Virus record (IMG/VR): IMGVR_UViG_3300042482_001459
Span: 1-24,197 of that record
Length of the DNA: 24,197 bases
Origin: a virus
Reading direction: 5' to 3' (one strand)
The position numbers were made by a program, and so were the translations under genes. This document shows, piece by piece, positions 9,376-18,286 of the stretch. Numbering within the stretch: position 1 is the stretch's first letter; each line of letters begins with the position of its first letter. The notes below the pieces were generated by a model. That model ran no database searches and was not told the origin of the DNA. It saw nothing but the letters and a program-made list of their open reading frames with translations.

Positions 9376-10195
9376 ATTTGTAATTAAACAAACTGGCTTT
9401 GTTGACAAACAAATCAACATTCCTGTTGAACTCAAGTGGGATTATTTGGGGTTAGATTTGGCTATTGATGAGTATGAGGAGAAAGCCATTAGAGATGTTA
9501 TAGGTAAAGGAAGAGATTTCGAAGTCTCAAGATTCGCACACGCACCTGCAACAGGTACTACAAATGATACCTTAATTAATTACGAATTTTACTTTTATTC
9601 TGGAGGGTCTCTTGATGATTCAAGTAATTGGAGAATCGATTATCTAAGTGAGGGATTTACTCCACAAGAAGTATATTATTATGAGAACGTATTCGCTAAC
9701 TCGTTTTTCAAATTGGATTTTTATGACACACCTGATGAGAAGCAACAAACAAATTATTTGACAATCATATTACCGACACAACAAGGTTTAATTATGGAAA
9801 CTCAAATGCAGAGGACGTTGGTTAACATTAGAAAGCCACAATTTGTTTTGGATTATGTTGGTGATAAGGAAGGGTTTTTTGTGTATTGGTTGAAGAAACG
9901 AAATTTCCTTAACATAAATACATTTTATATGACTGCTAAGTTTTTTAATGCGAAGACGGGTCAGTTTACAAAAATGATGACAGGTAGAGGGGCAAATCCA
10001 ATAGATCTCACTAACGGGCCTCAAGTCAACTTGAGTAAAAATAACAAGTTTTATTTTGATAATACACAGTTTTTCTATTACACAGTAAGACTTGATTATG
10101 AAACACAGACTTACCAAGTGTTTAATACTAGTGGACAAAGGGTGGGGACCAATATCCCCATAAAATGGTATGAGTATGTAAATCCACCACAATAA
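9362..10195 (+). CDS. Uncharacterised tail-associated protein (277 aa)
   Basis: No family is recognised. The start chosen is the ATG at 9362, which overlaps the previous gene by 14 bases; a TTG lies one codon upstream but is less likely. The N-terminus (KQTGFVDKQINIPVELKWD) and the aromatic-rich middle (YYYENVFANSFFKLDFYD) suggest a compact beta-rich structural protein without signal peptide or membrane segment. The stop overlaps the start of the next gene in TAATG. Since it sits in the middle of a tightly coupled tail block, a virion role is likely, but no more specific function can be read. Confidence 0.5.
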   Translation: MSANKFVIKQTGFVDKQINIPVELKWDYLGLDLAIDEYEEKAIRDVIGKGRDFEVSRFAHAPATGTTNDTLINYEFYFYSGGSLDDSSNWRIDYLSEGFTPQEVYYYENVFANSFFKLDFYDTPDEKQQTNYLTIILPTQQGLIMETQMQRTLVNIRKPQFVLDYVGDKEGFFVYWLKKRNFLNINTFYMTAKFFNAKTGQFTKMMTGRGANPIDLTNGPQVNLSKNNKFYFDNTQFFYYTVRLDYETQTYQVFNTSGQRVGTNIPIKWYEYVNPPQ

Positions 10196-11289
10196 TGTCA
10201 CAGGATACCTATAGATTTATTGTTTCACCTGAGAATGTTGCAAAGGACTTGTCTGTTGTAAATTATCAAGGAACGCCTGTTGGTGTTTATTCTGCAATGA
10301 CACAAGTTGTTAGTTCAGGACCTAATGGGACATCATTACTTACTAATTTATCGGTGCCTATACTACTAAGACAAACTGCGGTTGATGTGGGATATTATAG
10401 TCCATTTGATGGAGCGGTGTTACAAAAAGATGTTGTAACAAACTTTTTATTCTCATCAACAACAACTAATCCATATGTATGGAATGTTTACAATACTTCG
10501 GATGAGTTTCAAAAGTTTTTGGATTTGTCGGTGTATAGAGTGGATTGGGGAGATGGAAGCCCGAAACAAACCATAACAACTTACGCACCCAATTCAATAA
10601 GTCATACTTATACAACCGCGACCAAACAATATACTATAACTTTGGAGCAAACTAATCCTTGGGGTATAACGAAGGTATCAAAAACAATCAATGTTCCATT
10701 TACCGATGTTGTAGTTTTTAATCCACAGGGGGAAGCATTTTTTGCACCATCCACAGGAAATTGGATTGGGACACCTGTATCTTACGATTACATTTTTTCG
10801 GGAGACGCTGTGAACGTAGTTTCGGCTCAGACATCTAATAACTATGTTACAATTCCATTCATGGTTTCAGGAAATACAAAATCTAGAGTTAATGAATTGG
10901 CATTGTATGGTAGTCCTAAATTTCAAGTTGGTGTACCTGTAATTAGTTATGGACAAATATGGGGGGCAATATCAGATATAAATCCTGTATTTACTGCCTA
11001 TACAATTACTGGTGTTCATTACTATGATTACAATGATGGAACCACAATATTCTTCCAAGAATCATCGGGATTAACATCAAATAATTTGACCGCGCAACCT
11101 ATCACTAAAGATGAGGTTTTACTCAAAGTAATTGACCAAGCTCAAATACAAACCAACGTATTCGTGGAAAGAGGGAAGAATAGTGCTTATGAAAGAGTGA
11201 TGAGGTTAGGTGAAGTGGATAACTTGGGAGATATGATTAACTATGGATATGGATTTTTCAACGTAGTTAATAAAGAAAGAATTAATTGA
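10195..11289 (+). CDS. Tail protein with PKD-like domain (364 aa)
   Basis: Residues 113-170 carry the hallmark of a PKD-type beta sandwich: VDWGDGSPK, then a SHTYTT strand, then a regularly spaced strand (KQYTITLEQTNPWG) and a closing strand (KVSKTINVPF). In this family the W-G-D-G motif forms a conserved turn, and the domains usually mediate protein-protein or glycan contacts on surfaces. The N-terminal 110 and C-terminal 190 residues are not recognised; the C-terminus (SAYERVMRLGEVDNLGDMINYGYGFF) looks like a conserved docking end. The start overlaps the previous stop by one base (TAATG). It is the last gene of the block before a promoter-like motif. Probably a peripheral baseplate or fibre-connecting component. 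Confidence 0.55.
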   Translation: MSQDTYRFIVSPENVAKDLSVVNYQGTPVGVYSAMTQVVSSGPNGTSLLTNLSVPILLRQTAVDVGYYSPFDGAVLQKDVVTNFLFSSTTTNPYVWNVYNTSDEFQKFLDLSVYRVDWGDGSPKQTITTYAPNSISHTYTTATKQYTITLEQTNPWGITKVSKTINVPFTDVVVFNPQGEAFFAPSTGNWIGTPVSYDYIFSGDAVNVVSAQTSNNYVTIPFMVSGNTKSRVNELALYGSPKFQVGVPVISYGQIWGAISDINPVFTAYTITGVHYYDYNDGTTIFFQESSGLTSNNLTAQPITKDEVLLKVIDQAQIQTNVFVERGKNSAYERVMRLGEVDNLGDMINYGYGFFNVVNKERIN

Positions 11290-11303
11290 AAAAAGGAAAT
11301 AAA

Positions 11304-11313
11304 GTATTTATAA
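11304..11313 (+). promoter_or_regulatory. Candidate late-promoter motif GTATTTATAA
   Basis: This is the third copy of the [C/G]TATTTATAA motif, 15 bases before the ATG at 11329 and in the 39-base gap after the previous stop. It marks the head of the second block of coupled genes. Confidence 0.5.
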
Positions 11314-11328
11314 ATTAAATAAGAGAAT

Positions 11329-12237
11329 ATGGCAATCGGCTCATACGGTACAATAAGACCTTCAGATGTTTCACCAGCGGATGTTGATATCATTATGAAT
11401 TACACACCCACAAGGGATGTGACAGACCAATTTGTCCTAACAAAGTTGGATGCACAAACAATATTAAGACCTTACTTCGCAAACTCCGAAACAGGGGGGA
11501 ATGCTGGGGTTGAAGTTTTAGGAGGACTTTATAATTTAACATTACCCGCAAATCAGTTCAACGCGTTGGGGATTTACACTTTATATATTAGACCTGCAGA
11601 GATTAGAACGGTAATTAGTGATTGTGGTGTATTAAGTGCATTACCGAACGTGAAGGGTATTATAATTGACATTTCTGATGTACCAACACAATATCAAAAC
11701 AAATTTGTTCCACAAGGATTGGTTGGATTCAGAGTTGAATATCTAAATGCTGATGGGTCAAAAATTCCTAATTTCTTCAGAGTTGTAACATCAAGTTTTT
11801 TCTGTGAACCTGTTGTGACAAATGAAGTTAATACAACGCAAAAGGCAATTAGATATAGATATGTTGAAGGAAACTCAAATTTGATATTCCTAACTCTTTC
11901 ACCATCTTCATCGCCAACAAACAAACCAAACGCAACTCCGTACATCGGACAGCCTGACCAAGATATTATTATTTCTAATACCTTCTTCAATCCAGTATCT
12001 ATTGAGATTGAAATGGTTGAGTACGATATTTCTTCTCTTGCTATTGCTCTATATGGTAATCAAACCAAGTCTATTGATGATGGTATCTACACTATCTACG
12101 ACTCTAACGATAACATATACAGACAATACAACCTATACGAAATTAGAGACCAATTTAATGCTCTTCTTTATGAGGTTAGACAAAGTAGAGGTAATAATAT
12201 CGATTTCAGTAAAAACTTTACAAATATAACTAGTTAA
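11329..12237 (+). CDS. Uncharacterised tail protein (302 aa)
   Basis: No family is recognised. The N-terminus (MAIGSYGTIRPSDVSPADVD) is followed by a beta-rich body, a Ser/Pro-rich turn at about 192-200 (LSPSSSPTNKP) and a helical C-terminus (NLYEIRDQFNALLYEVRQSRGN). There is no signal peptide or membrane segment. The stop TAA shares its last base with the ATG of the gpI-like gene, so the two are translated together and the proteins may bind each other. The promoter-like motif 15 bases upstream makes this the first gene of its block. A small connector between baseplate and fibres would fit, but this is inference from context. Confidence 0.5.
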   Translation: MAIGSYGTIRPSDVSPADVDIIMNYTPTRDVTDQFVLTKLDAQTILRPYFANSETGGNAGVEVLGGLYNLTLPANQFNALGIYTLYIRPAEIRTVISDCGVLSALPNVKGIIIDISDVPTQYQNKFVPQGLVGFRVEYLNADGSKIPNFFRVVTSSFFCEPVVTNEVNTTQKAIRYRYVEGNSNLIFLTLSPSSSPTNKPNATPYIGQPDQDIIISNTFFNPVSIEIEMVEYDISSLAIALYGNQTKSIDDGIYTIYDSNDNIYRQYNLYEIRDQFNALLYEVRQSRGNNIDFSKNFTNITS

Positions 12238-15224
12238 TGGCTACGACTCAAAGGACTACCAAATTTTTTTACCCACCACGGCCAGGTAGTGGTGCTGCAA
12301 CCTTCTCTGACAATATTGTAGGATTACAAACAGTTGAAGGAGGAGGACTTACGCAAGGTAACTTTGAGTTCACAACTTCGGTTACAGAAAGAGTAACTAG
12401 AGATTTTAATGTTGGGGCATTCTCTGAACCGATAAGTTTGGAGGGATTGAACATTAGTGATTTAACTGAGAGTAGACGAATAATGGCGACACAGTTCAGA
12501 GTATATCCGAACTATGATGTGTCACAGGTTCTGAACTTCTCAATGTATGGGTCATTAAGTAAGCGATTTCAAGTCTCAATTACCGAAATTATTCATAGAT
12601 TTCCAGCATCTTTAGATATACAATTCAATAATGAGGATTTCGTTACCGGTGCGACAGCGACTAATATAGTTTACGATTCAACATTAAATGAAACTACATT
12701 TAGAATAAACACTAGCAGAATCAATAACCCATTTGATATTGATTATTCATTAAGTGCTGCGACAAACTTATCAGTAAGGGAGATTACGGTTTCTCCATAT
12801 AGAAATTTATATAATACATACTTAGATTATTGTATTGCGATTAATGATAATATATTTAATGTAATTTCATTCACTCCATCACAAACATTATCAACAGGAT
12901 TTATTGAATTTATTGTGTCAGGTGCACCATTTGGTACAACTGCGACTACAACTAATGAGGGATTTCAAGTAAGACCAAATGATTTTGTTGTTGACAGAAT
13001 ATTTGCAGAAGATTTCGATGAGGTACAAAAATTTCTATTGAACAGACTTATCAGACCTGAATATACTGCAATATTTCAAGTTCCACAACAGAATGAGGCG
13101 GGACAATTTTTTACAGATTATCAACAAGTTACATGGCCTAAAGAAGGAACTTGGAATTTAGATATTAAATCATTTTTATTTGAAAACTATTTAACCCAAC
13201 TTGAAGCGATTGCGATTAATTTGGATTCATTCAAAACCAATTTGATTTCAAGATTTTTGGTTTCGGATTCCCTTAAAGAATTCGATACACTTGGACGTAA
13301 GGTTGAGAAGATATTTCAAATTTACGGAAGAAGTTTTGACCAAATCAAACAGTTCATAGATGCATTAGCTTATATGAATTCAGTTAGTTACAATCCTTCA
13401 AATGATATACCATCACAACTTTTAGTTAACTTGGCACAAACACTTGGATGGAGTTCAAACTTTTCACCAATAACAAATGAAAACTTTCTAAGTTCGGTGT
13501 TCGGAAATACTTCGACTCCAACATATCCTGGATACGCTAGAGCCTTAACACCAACTGAATTAAACTACGCGTTTTATCGTAATTTAATTTTGAATGCATC
13601 TTATTTGTTCAAATCAAAAGGGACAAGAAGGTCTGTTGAATTCATGTTAAGATTAATCGGAGCACCTGATTCATTGATAGAGTTTAATGAACACATTTAT
13701 TTGGCGGACCAAAAAATAAATATGGACCAATTTGGTGTTCAATGGGCGGCAATTTCAGGAGGAACATATGTTGAGAGTACTCCAGGTTTTATTCCTGGAT
13801 CGACGTATAAAATAAAAGGTCAGACTTTTAGTGCGTTTACTTCCACAAACACATATCAAGATGTAACAACAAGATTGGATGATTATCCTGTAGATTTGGA
13901 AGGATTTCCAAAGGCACCTGTTAATACTGAGAGTTATTTCTTTCAGTTAGGAGCTGGATGGTATGAATCAACTCCATCACATAGAAGTCCTGATGAAGTC
14001 ACTATCACAGGTCAGGTATTTACGGGACAAAATTTCAATATTCAAACACAATTAACGCCATTTAGTTATGGGCAACTTTATCTAAATAGATTCAGAGACT
14101 TCCCATATATGACGGAAGGGTTCAAACTTAGAAAAGTGGTTGATAACAATAAGTCTTGGTTAGAGGAAGATGATAGAATTAGAGTTTCAACAAGTGCAGA
14201 TTACAATGCATATTATTTTGTTGATGATGAAAAGTTAGTTTTGAATGTTAAAAACGTTGACCTTTTCTTAAATCCAGCGCAAGGTTTAGTATATGATGTT
14301 TGGACTCAATCAAGAAGATATGACTATCCGATTCCTGAATCAGGACTAACAGTTGGATATCCTGTACCTGGCGGAGTTGATTCTACATTTATAAACCCAG
14401 AACCAAAAAAGAAAACGTTTTTTGAATTCTCTCAAACTTTTTGGGAGAACATGATTAATGTTAGAAACCGTCAATATATCACGGATGGTAAAACAGGAGG
14501 ATATCCTACCTTACAATCAATCTTTTGGAAGTATATTGAATCTGAAAGTACTGTTGGGTTACCTAATAACAAATATACCTATCAAAAATTAATTGATTAT
14601 GTAAATGGTATTGGCCCTTTTTGGATGAAGTTAGTGGAACAAATGATTCCTGCGACAACAATATGGAATACGGGAGTTAGAATGGAAAATTCAATATTTC
14701 AAAGACAGAAGTTTGTTTATAGAAGACAAAGAGGATGTCAATTTATTCCTGTTCCTGTCGACCCTTGTTTCATCATATCTAGTATTTTTGATTATACATG
14801 CACAACTGAATATACTGACTTTAACATATTCCCTTGGTTGAATGGTGATGTGGATGTAAGTAATTTCAGTAGTATATTATCTAATAGGGTTAACAATATG
14901 TTGACACAGAGTGGACTGACATTAAATGATTGTATCCAAAATTCAGTTGAAAGTAATTGGTATGTTGACTTAAGAATCGGTGGTGATATAATAATCAAAG
15001 AATTATATTATGTTGGGTATGGACTAACGGATGTACCAACGAATACAATGTGGAGAAATGCTTTAATACAATATCTTCCACAACTATATGACTATGGATT
15101 TACATATTTCTTAAATGGTAATTTGTTAACAATTACAAGTCTAACTTGTACGGAGAGAAATATTAACGAGACACTTTCCTTGAATTCGGGGATAAATATA
15201 AGTATAAATTGTACTATTAACTAA
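12237..15224 (+). CDS. Large baseplate protein with P2 gpI-like (tail protein I) region
   Basis: The 995-residue protein has a central region, about residues 390-480, that matches the pattern of phage tail protein I (P2 gpI, a wedge component that carries the tail fibre). It shows QLLVNLAQTLGW, then an arginine-led helix (FYRNLILNASYLFKSKGTRR), then SVEFMLRLIGAP. This agrees with the family layout of 'LA..lgv', 'R..i..a..l...KGT' and a helix ending in G-A-P. The flanking parts are much longer than in P2 gpI (176 residues): a beta-rich N-terminal half, and a C-terminal part with GPFWMKLVEQMIPATTIW at about 792-810. The last 95 residues resemble the end of the next protein (see findings). It overlaps both neighbours by one base. 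Probably the baseplate arm that carries the downstream adhesins. Confidence 0.65.
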   Translation: MATTQRTTKFFYPPRPGSGAATFSDNIVGLQTVEGGGLTQGNFEFTTSVTERVTRDFNVGAFSEPISLEGLNISDLTESRRIMATQFRVYPNYDVSQVLNFSMYGSLSKRFQVSITEIIHRFPASLDIQFNNEDFVTGATATNIVYDSTLNETTFRINTSRINNPFDIDYSLSAATNLSVREITVSPYRNLYNTYLDYCIAINDNIFNVISFTPSQTLSTGFIEFIVSGAPFGTTATTTNEGFQVRPNDFVVDRIFAEDFDEVQKFLLNRLIRPEYTAIFQVPQQNEAGQFFTDYQQVTWPKEGTWNLDIKSFLFENYLTQLEAIAINLDSFKTNLISRFLVSDSLKEFDTLGRKVEKIFQIYGRSFDQIKQFIDALAYMNSVSYNPSNDIPSQLLVNLAQTLGWSSNFSPITNENFLSSVFGNTSTPTYPGYARALTPTELNYAFYRNLILNASYLFKSKGTRRSVEFMLRLIGAPDSLIEFNEHIYLADQKINMDQFGVQWAAISGGTYVESTPGFIPGSTYKIKGQTFSAFTSTNTYQDVTTRLDDYPVDLEGFPKAPVNTESYFFQLGAGWYESTPSHRSPDEVTITGQVFTGQNFNIQTQLTPFSYGQLYLNRFRDFPYMTEGFKLRKVVDNNKSWLEEDDRIRVSTSADYNAYYFVDDEKLVLNVKNVDLFLNPAQGLVYDVWTQSRRYDYPIPESGLTVGYPVPGGVDSTFINPEPKKKTFFEFSQTFWENMINVRNRQYITDGKTGGYPTLQSIFWKYIESESTVGLPNNKYTYQKLIDYVNGIGPFWMKLVEQMIPATTIWNTGVRMENSIFQRQKFVYRRQRGCQFIPVPVDPCFIISSIFDYTCTTEYTDFNIFPWLNGDVDVSNFSSILSNRVNNMLTQSGLTLNDCIQNSVESNWYVDLRIGGDIIIKELYYVGYGLTDVPTNTMWRNALIQYLPQLYDYGFTYFLNGNLLTITSLTCTERNINETLSLNSGINISINCTIN

Positions 15225-17359
15225 TGGCGGTATTAAATTATAACATAACAGTAACAGGTGATTGCTCCAATAATAATTCGGGAGCTTTTAATCTTTTTGT
15301 TAGTGCAGGAACACCTCCATATACCGTAGAGTTTATCAGTCCGTCTTATGCGTCTCAAACTATAGTAGCACAACCTGCCTCTTTAGTTGGTTTAGCAAGT
15401 AATGTTTATCAATTAAGAGTTAATGACAGTACTTTACCTGTTAATAGTGAATTTTTAATAAACATTCCGATTTCAAGTGGAGTTTGCGGGTCTATAGTTG
15501 CGGTACAAAATACTACTTGTGGAGATAACAATGGGTCGGTTACTGGTACATCAACTTCATTATATTCATCAACCAATTATTCGTTGTATGATGTAAATAA
15601 CAACTATCTTACTTCAGCAACTACAAATACAGATACGGTTGTTTTTGGTGAACTAAGTGCTGGAACATATTATTTGGAAGTAACTGACCTTGGAGGGTGT
15701 ACGGCATTTACTCAGACATTTATAGTTCAAGAATCGGAACCTTTGGATTTTGGTTTATATGTGGTACCAAATTCAAGTTGTGGAGGAACACCGATAGGGA
15801 AAATTTTTGTAACTGGTCAAACGGGTCTGTCTCCTTATACTTATCTTTGGAGTAATGGGTTGACGGGTAGTACAATTACAGGGTTAACTGCGGGTTCATA
15901 TTCTGTTGAAGTTAAAGACGCATATGGATGTACTTTATCAAAATCTGCAACAATAACTAATGTTAGTCCAGTTGGACTTGGGTTATTTACCTCAACACCT
16001 CCAACTTGTCTTCAATCGAATGGAGTTATTAACATGACCATCACTGGTGGTACTGAGCCTTTTTATTATTCGGCATCTACAGGTGATGTCTTAGTATCAT
16101 ATTCAAGAACGTTTTCAATTTCAGGACTTTCAGCAGGACAATATAATTTCTTAGTGACAGATGCGGGTTTATGTCAGATGACCGCGGGTACCACACTCGA
16201 AACACCTGGCGGAATTACAAGTGTTTCAGTTCAAGGACAAAATTCTACTTGTTCAAGTAATAACGGTTCGATTACTATAAATGTTGTTGGGGGAACTGTG
16301 CCATACACGTATACTTTGATTAGCCCAACGGGTAATCAGTTGAATATAAGTAATTCTCAGGGTACTCAAATTTTTAGAAATCTAAGTGGAGGAACATATA
16401 CTGTAGGTGTATCCGATAATAGTGGTTGTTCTTATTTACAGGAAGTAACTTTAGTCGCTCAAAACAAATTTACAATTTCAACACAAGTTGCAGGGACAAG
16501 TTGTAATCAAAATAATGGTTCGGTTACAATTCTAACAACAACGGGAGGAACTTTGCCTTTGGATTATTCTGTTGATGGAATACAGAACGTAATTGATACA
16601 AACTTAACTGCGGTAACGTTTAATAACTTATCATCAGGAACTCATGTTGTTACTGTCACTGATGCGGATGGATGTGTACAAACAAGAAATATATTAGTCC
16701 CGAGTAGTCAACCCTTAAACTATTCTTTATATAGTACTTCTTGTGGTAGTGGGTCAAGTGGAAAGATTACTGCATTTATTACTTCAGGTGAGCCTCCGTT
16801 CATCTTTAATTGGTCGGACAATATACCAAATGAACCACAACAAATCCAAGTTAGTGGATTGACTGCGGGTACCTATTCTTTGACCGTGGTAGATGCAAAT
16901 GGTTGTTCATTAACAAGAAATACAACTATAAATTGTAACACCAATTCGGTCTCCTATCAGACTTATGTTATGGGAGCTGAAGTATTCAACATTCAATCTC
17001 CAACCAAATTTGGATTACTACAAATGTTAAATGAAGGATTTTTTGATTTAACCTCAGGAAATACAAGTTGTGATTTAATAAGTGCGACGTTTACGGCCAA
17101 AGTTTCTGTGAATCCATCAGGGATAGTTGCATCACAAAATTTCTTTACATCAACTTCATTAGTCCAAGTTCCAACAGATAATCAATGGTATGACACAATT
17201 CGTACTTTATTATTAGGAATACCTGGCGTTGGGAATGTTATAATCGACCAACTAAATAATCAAATAACTATCGAAACAAGTAGAAATAATACTTCTTTGG
17301 AAGGAGAGGAAATTGTAATCGATTTAGTAATTGGATATAATATAATTTGTTTATCATGA
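15224..17359 (+). CDS. Tail adhesin-like protein with seven SprB-type repeats
   Basis: The 711-residue protein is built of about seven repeats of 65-75 residues, at roughly 10-84, 95-168, 181-245, 258-328, 337-412, 422-492 and 503-570. Typical repeats start with a Cys and an N/S-rich turn (TSCNQNNGSVTI), have a G-G-T-x-P-Y-T turn, and end in 'GLxAGTYSLTVVDANGCSL'. The Cys near the start and the Cys in the final D-x-x-G-C likely pair. This is the SprB repeat pattern of Bacteroidetes surface adhesins. The first repeat is the most divergent and lacks the second Cys at the usual place. Residues 575-711 form a different C-terminal module that resembles the end of the preceding protein. The start overlaps the previous stop (TAATG) and its stop overlaps the next start (ATGA). 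Probably a surface-exposed tail spike or adhesin. Confidence 0.75.
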   Translation: MAVLNYNITVTGDCSNNNSGAFNLFVSAGTPPYTVEFISPSYASQTIVAQPASLVGLASNVYQLRVNDSTLPVNSEFLINIPISSGVCGSIVAVQNTTCGDNNGSVTGTSTSLYSSTNYSLYDVNNNYLTSATTNTDTVVFGELSAGTYYLEVTDLGGCTAFTQTFIVQESEPLDFGLYVVPNSSCGGTPIGKIFVTGQTGLSPYTYLWSNGLTGSTITGLTAGSYSVEVKDAYGCTLSKSATITNVSPVGLGLFTSTPPTCLQSNGVINMTITGGTEPFYYSASTGDVLVSYSRTFSISGLSAGQYNFLVTDAGLCQMTAGTTLETPGGITSVSVQGQNSTCSSNNGSITINVVGGTVPYTYTLISPTGNQLNISNSQGTQIFRNLSGGTYTVGVSDNSGCSYLQEVTLVAQNKFTISTQVAGTSCNQNNGSVTILTTTGGTLPLDYSVDGIQNVIDTNLTAVTFNNLSSGTHVVTVTDADGCVQTRNILVPSSQPLNYSLYSTSCGSGSSGKITAFITSGEPPFIFNWSDNIPNEPQQIQVSGLTAGTYSLTVVDANGCSLTRNTTINCNTNSVSYQTYVMGAEVFNIQSPTKFGLLQMLNEGFFDLTSGNTSCDLISATFTAKVSVNPSGIVASQNFFTSTSLVQVPTDNQWYDTIRTLLLGIPGVGNVIIDQLNNQITIETSRNNTSLEGEEIVIDLVIGYNIICLS

Positions 17360-17661
17360 CACAGATAAGAATTACAGAAATTTCAGGTGGTACTTTTCCG
17401 GTTACTGTATATATTTCGGATATATATGGAAATAATCAAACATTAATAGGTACAATTTCTTCAGGACCCGTTCCACCTGTTGTGGAGTACAACACGGTCA
17501 TACCATCTATTTTTTCAACTGCACCTGAAATTATGCTTCGATTAGTTGATGGTAATAATTGTGAAGTAATTAAAATATTAACTTGTACCTTTGGTTGTGC
17601 GTTCCAAATCACCATAGAATTAGCGTCTTGCGTTGTTAATATGGAGATAATTTTAGAGTAA
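17356..17661 (+). CDS. Small beta-rich tail-associated protein (101 aa)
   Basis: No firm family. The ATG at 17356 overlaps the previous stop as ATGA and is preferred over the ATG three codons earlier. The N-terminus (ITEISGGTFPVTVYISDIYGNN) and a later LVDGNNCE read like a half SprB repeat: a G-G-T-x-P-x-x-V strand followed by D-G-N-N-C. Four cysteines (C-E-V-I.., TCTFGC, ASC) are clustered in the last 35 residues. There is no signal peptide. It may be a small cap or chaperone for the repeat protein encoded just upstream, but that is only context. Confidence 0.5.
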   Translation: MTQIRITEISGGTFPVTVYISDIYGNNQTLIGTISSGPVPPVVEYNTVIPSIFSTAPEIMLRLVDGNNCEVIKILTCTFGCAFQITIELASCVVNMEIILE

Positions 17662-17728
17662 TTTTTTTATCAAAAAAACAATCATAATTCATTTTTACAA
17701 AGTTTAGAAATCAAATAGAAGTCTCGTG

Positions 17729-17740
17729 GTATTTATTTAA
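17729..17740 (+). promoter_or_regulatory. Weak variant of the late-promoter motif (GTATTTATTTAA)
   Basis: GTATTTATTTAA shares its first eight bases with the motif at 11304 and lies 12 bases before the ATG at 17753, within a 91-base gap. It departs from the other copies at the last positions, so it is less certain. An A/T-only inverted repeat (seven T, ATC, seven A) sits at the start of the same gap. Confidence 0.3.
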
Positions 17741-17752
17741 TAAAACCATTGA

Positions 17753-18235
17753 ATGACTACTTATTCTATTTTAGTTACGAATATTGCACCAGGTTGCGAT
17801 AATCAAATTGAACAGCAAATTTCAGTAACTGGATGTACAACGTATATTGTTAGATTAACGGCTAATTCTAACGCCTTAGGACCATTTAATGTTTTTGTTG
17901 ATAATGACATTTATTACTCGGCAGTAACAAGAAATGACATGCTTGATGGAGTGGTGGTCAACATACAATGCACTACTCCAACACCAACACAAACTCCAAC
18001 TGTTACACCGACTCCGTCAATTACTCCTACTCATACCGTAACGCCAACAATAACACCTACTAATACAGAAACTCCAACTCAAACTCCTACAAATACTCCA
18101 ACACTAACAAATACTCCAACACCAAGTAGTACACCTCTAATCTTTGAGGTTCAAATTATTACTCAGGACGGAATAGATATTATAACACAAGATGGAAATC
18201 CATTAATAGTACAAGAAGAAATTCCGCCATCATAA
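17753..18235 (+). CDS. Small protein with Thr-Pro stalk (160 aa)
   Basis: There are three parts. Residues 1-73 form a small beta domain ([20 protein letters not shown] ... [20 protein letters not shown]) with three cysteines. Residues 74-128 are an uninterrupted Thr/Pro-rich stalk with repeats such as TPTQTPT and TPTITPT, likely extended and a possible O-glycosylation target. Residues 129-160 contain two near-copies of a short unit ([20 protein letters not shown]) and end in a charged tail. I do not know the family. It precedes the giant fibre gene by 51 bases and follows the SprB-repeat gene, so it is probably a small fibre or linker exposed on the virion. An extended stalk with two small ends would suit a connector between baseplate and fibre. 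Confidence 0.6.
   Translation: MTTYSILVTNIAPGCDNQIEQQISVTGCTTYIVRLTANSNALGPFNVFVDNDIYYSAVTRNDMLDGVVVNIQCTTPTPTQTPTVTPTPSITPTHTVTPTITPTNTETPTQTPTNTPTLTNTPTPSSTPLIFEVQIITQDGIDIITQDGNPLIVQEEIPPS
17972..18136 (+). repeat. Thr-Pro codon repeat (stalk)
   Basis: A degenerate repeat of 6 and 12 bases (ACTCCAACA-like) encodes 55 residues that are mostly Thr and Pro with scattered Gln, Ser, Val, Ile, Asn and Glu. It is less regular at the DNA level than the Gly-Thr-Ser arrays downstream. Confidence 0.8.
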
Positions 18236-18274
18236 AATTGTTATTAAAAAAATTAAATAAAAAAACAAAAAATA

Positions 18275-18282
18275 TATTTATA
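18275..18282 (+). promoter_or_regulatory. TATTTATA box directly before the fibre gene
   Basis: TATTTATA ends 4 bases before the ATG at 18287. The same arrangement (TATTTAT, 4 bases, ATG) occurs before the gp25-like gene at 354-360. If it is a -10 element the transcript would be nearly leaderless; alternatively it may be an A/T-rich translation-start context as used in Bacteroidetes. Confidence 0.3.
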
Positions 18283-18286
18283 GTTT

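Noticed and set aside
9788-10201. A 137-codon minus-strand frame
   Set aside because: It lies fully opposite a coupled gene, has a composition unlike its neighbours, and shows no recognisable domain. Other minus-strand frames at 944-1144, 1338-1541, 4649-4912, 5873-6067, 11694-11990, 12269-12454 and 14792-14998 were rejected for the same reason.
17662-17690. Possible terminator (seven T, ATC, seven A) after the 101-residue gene
   Set aside because: The stem would be A-T only with a 3-base loop and has no T-tract after it on the plus strand; too weak to call.
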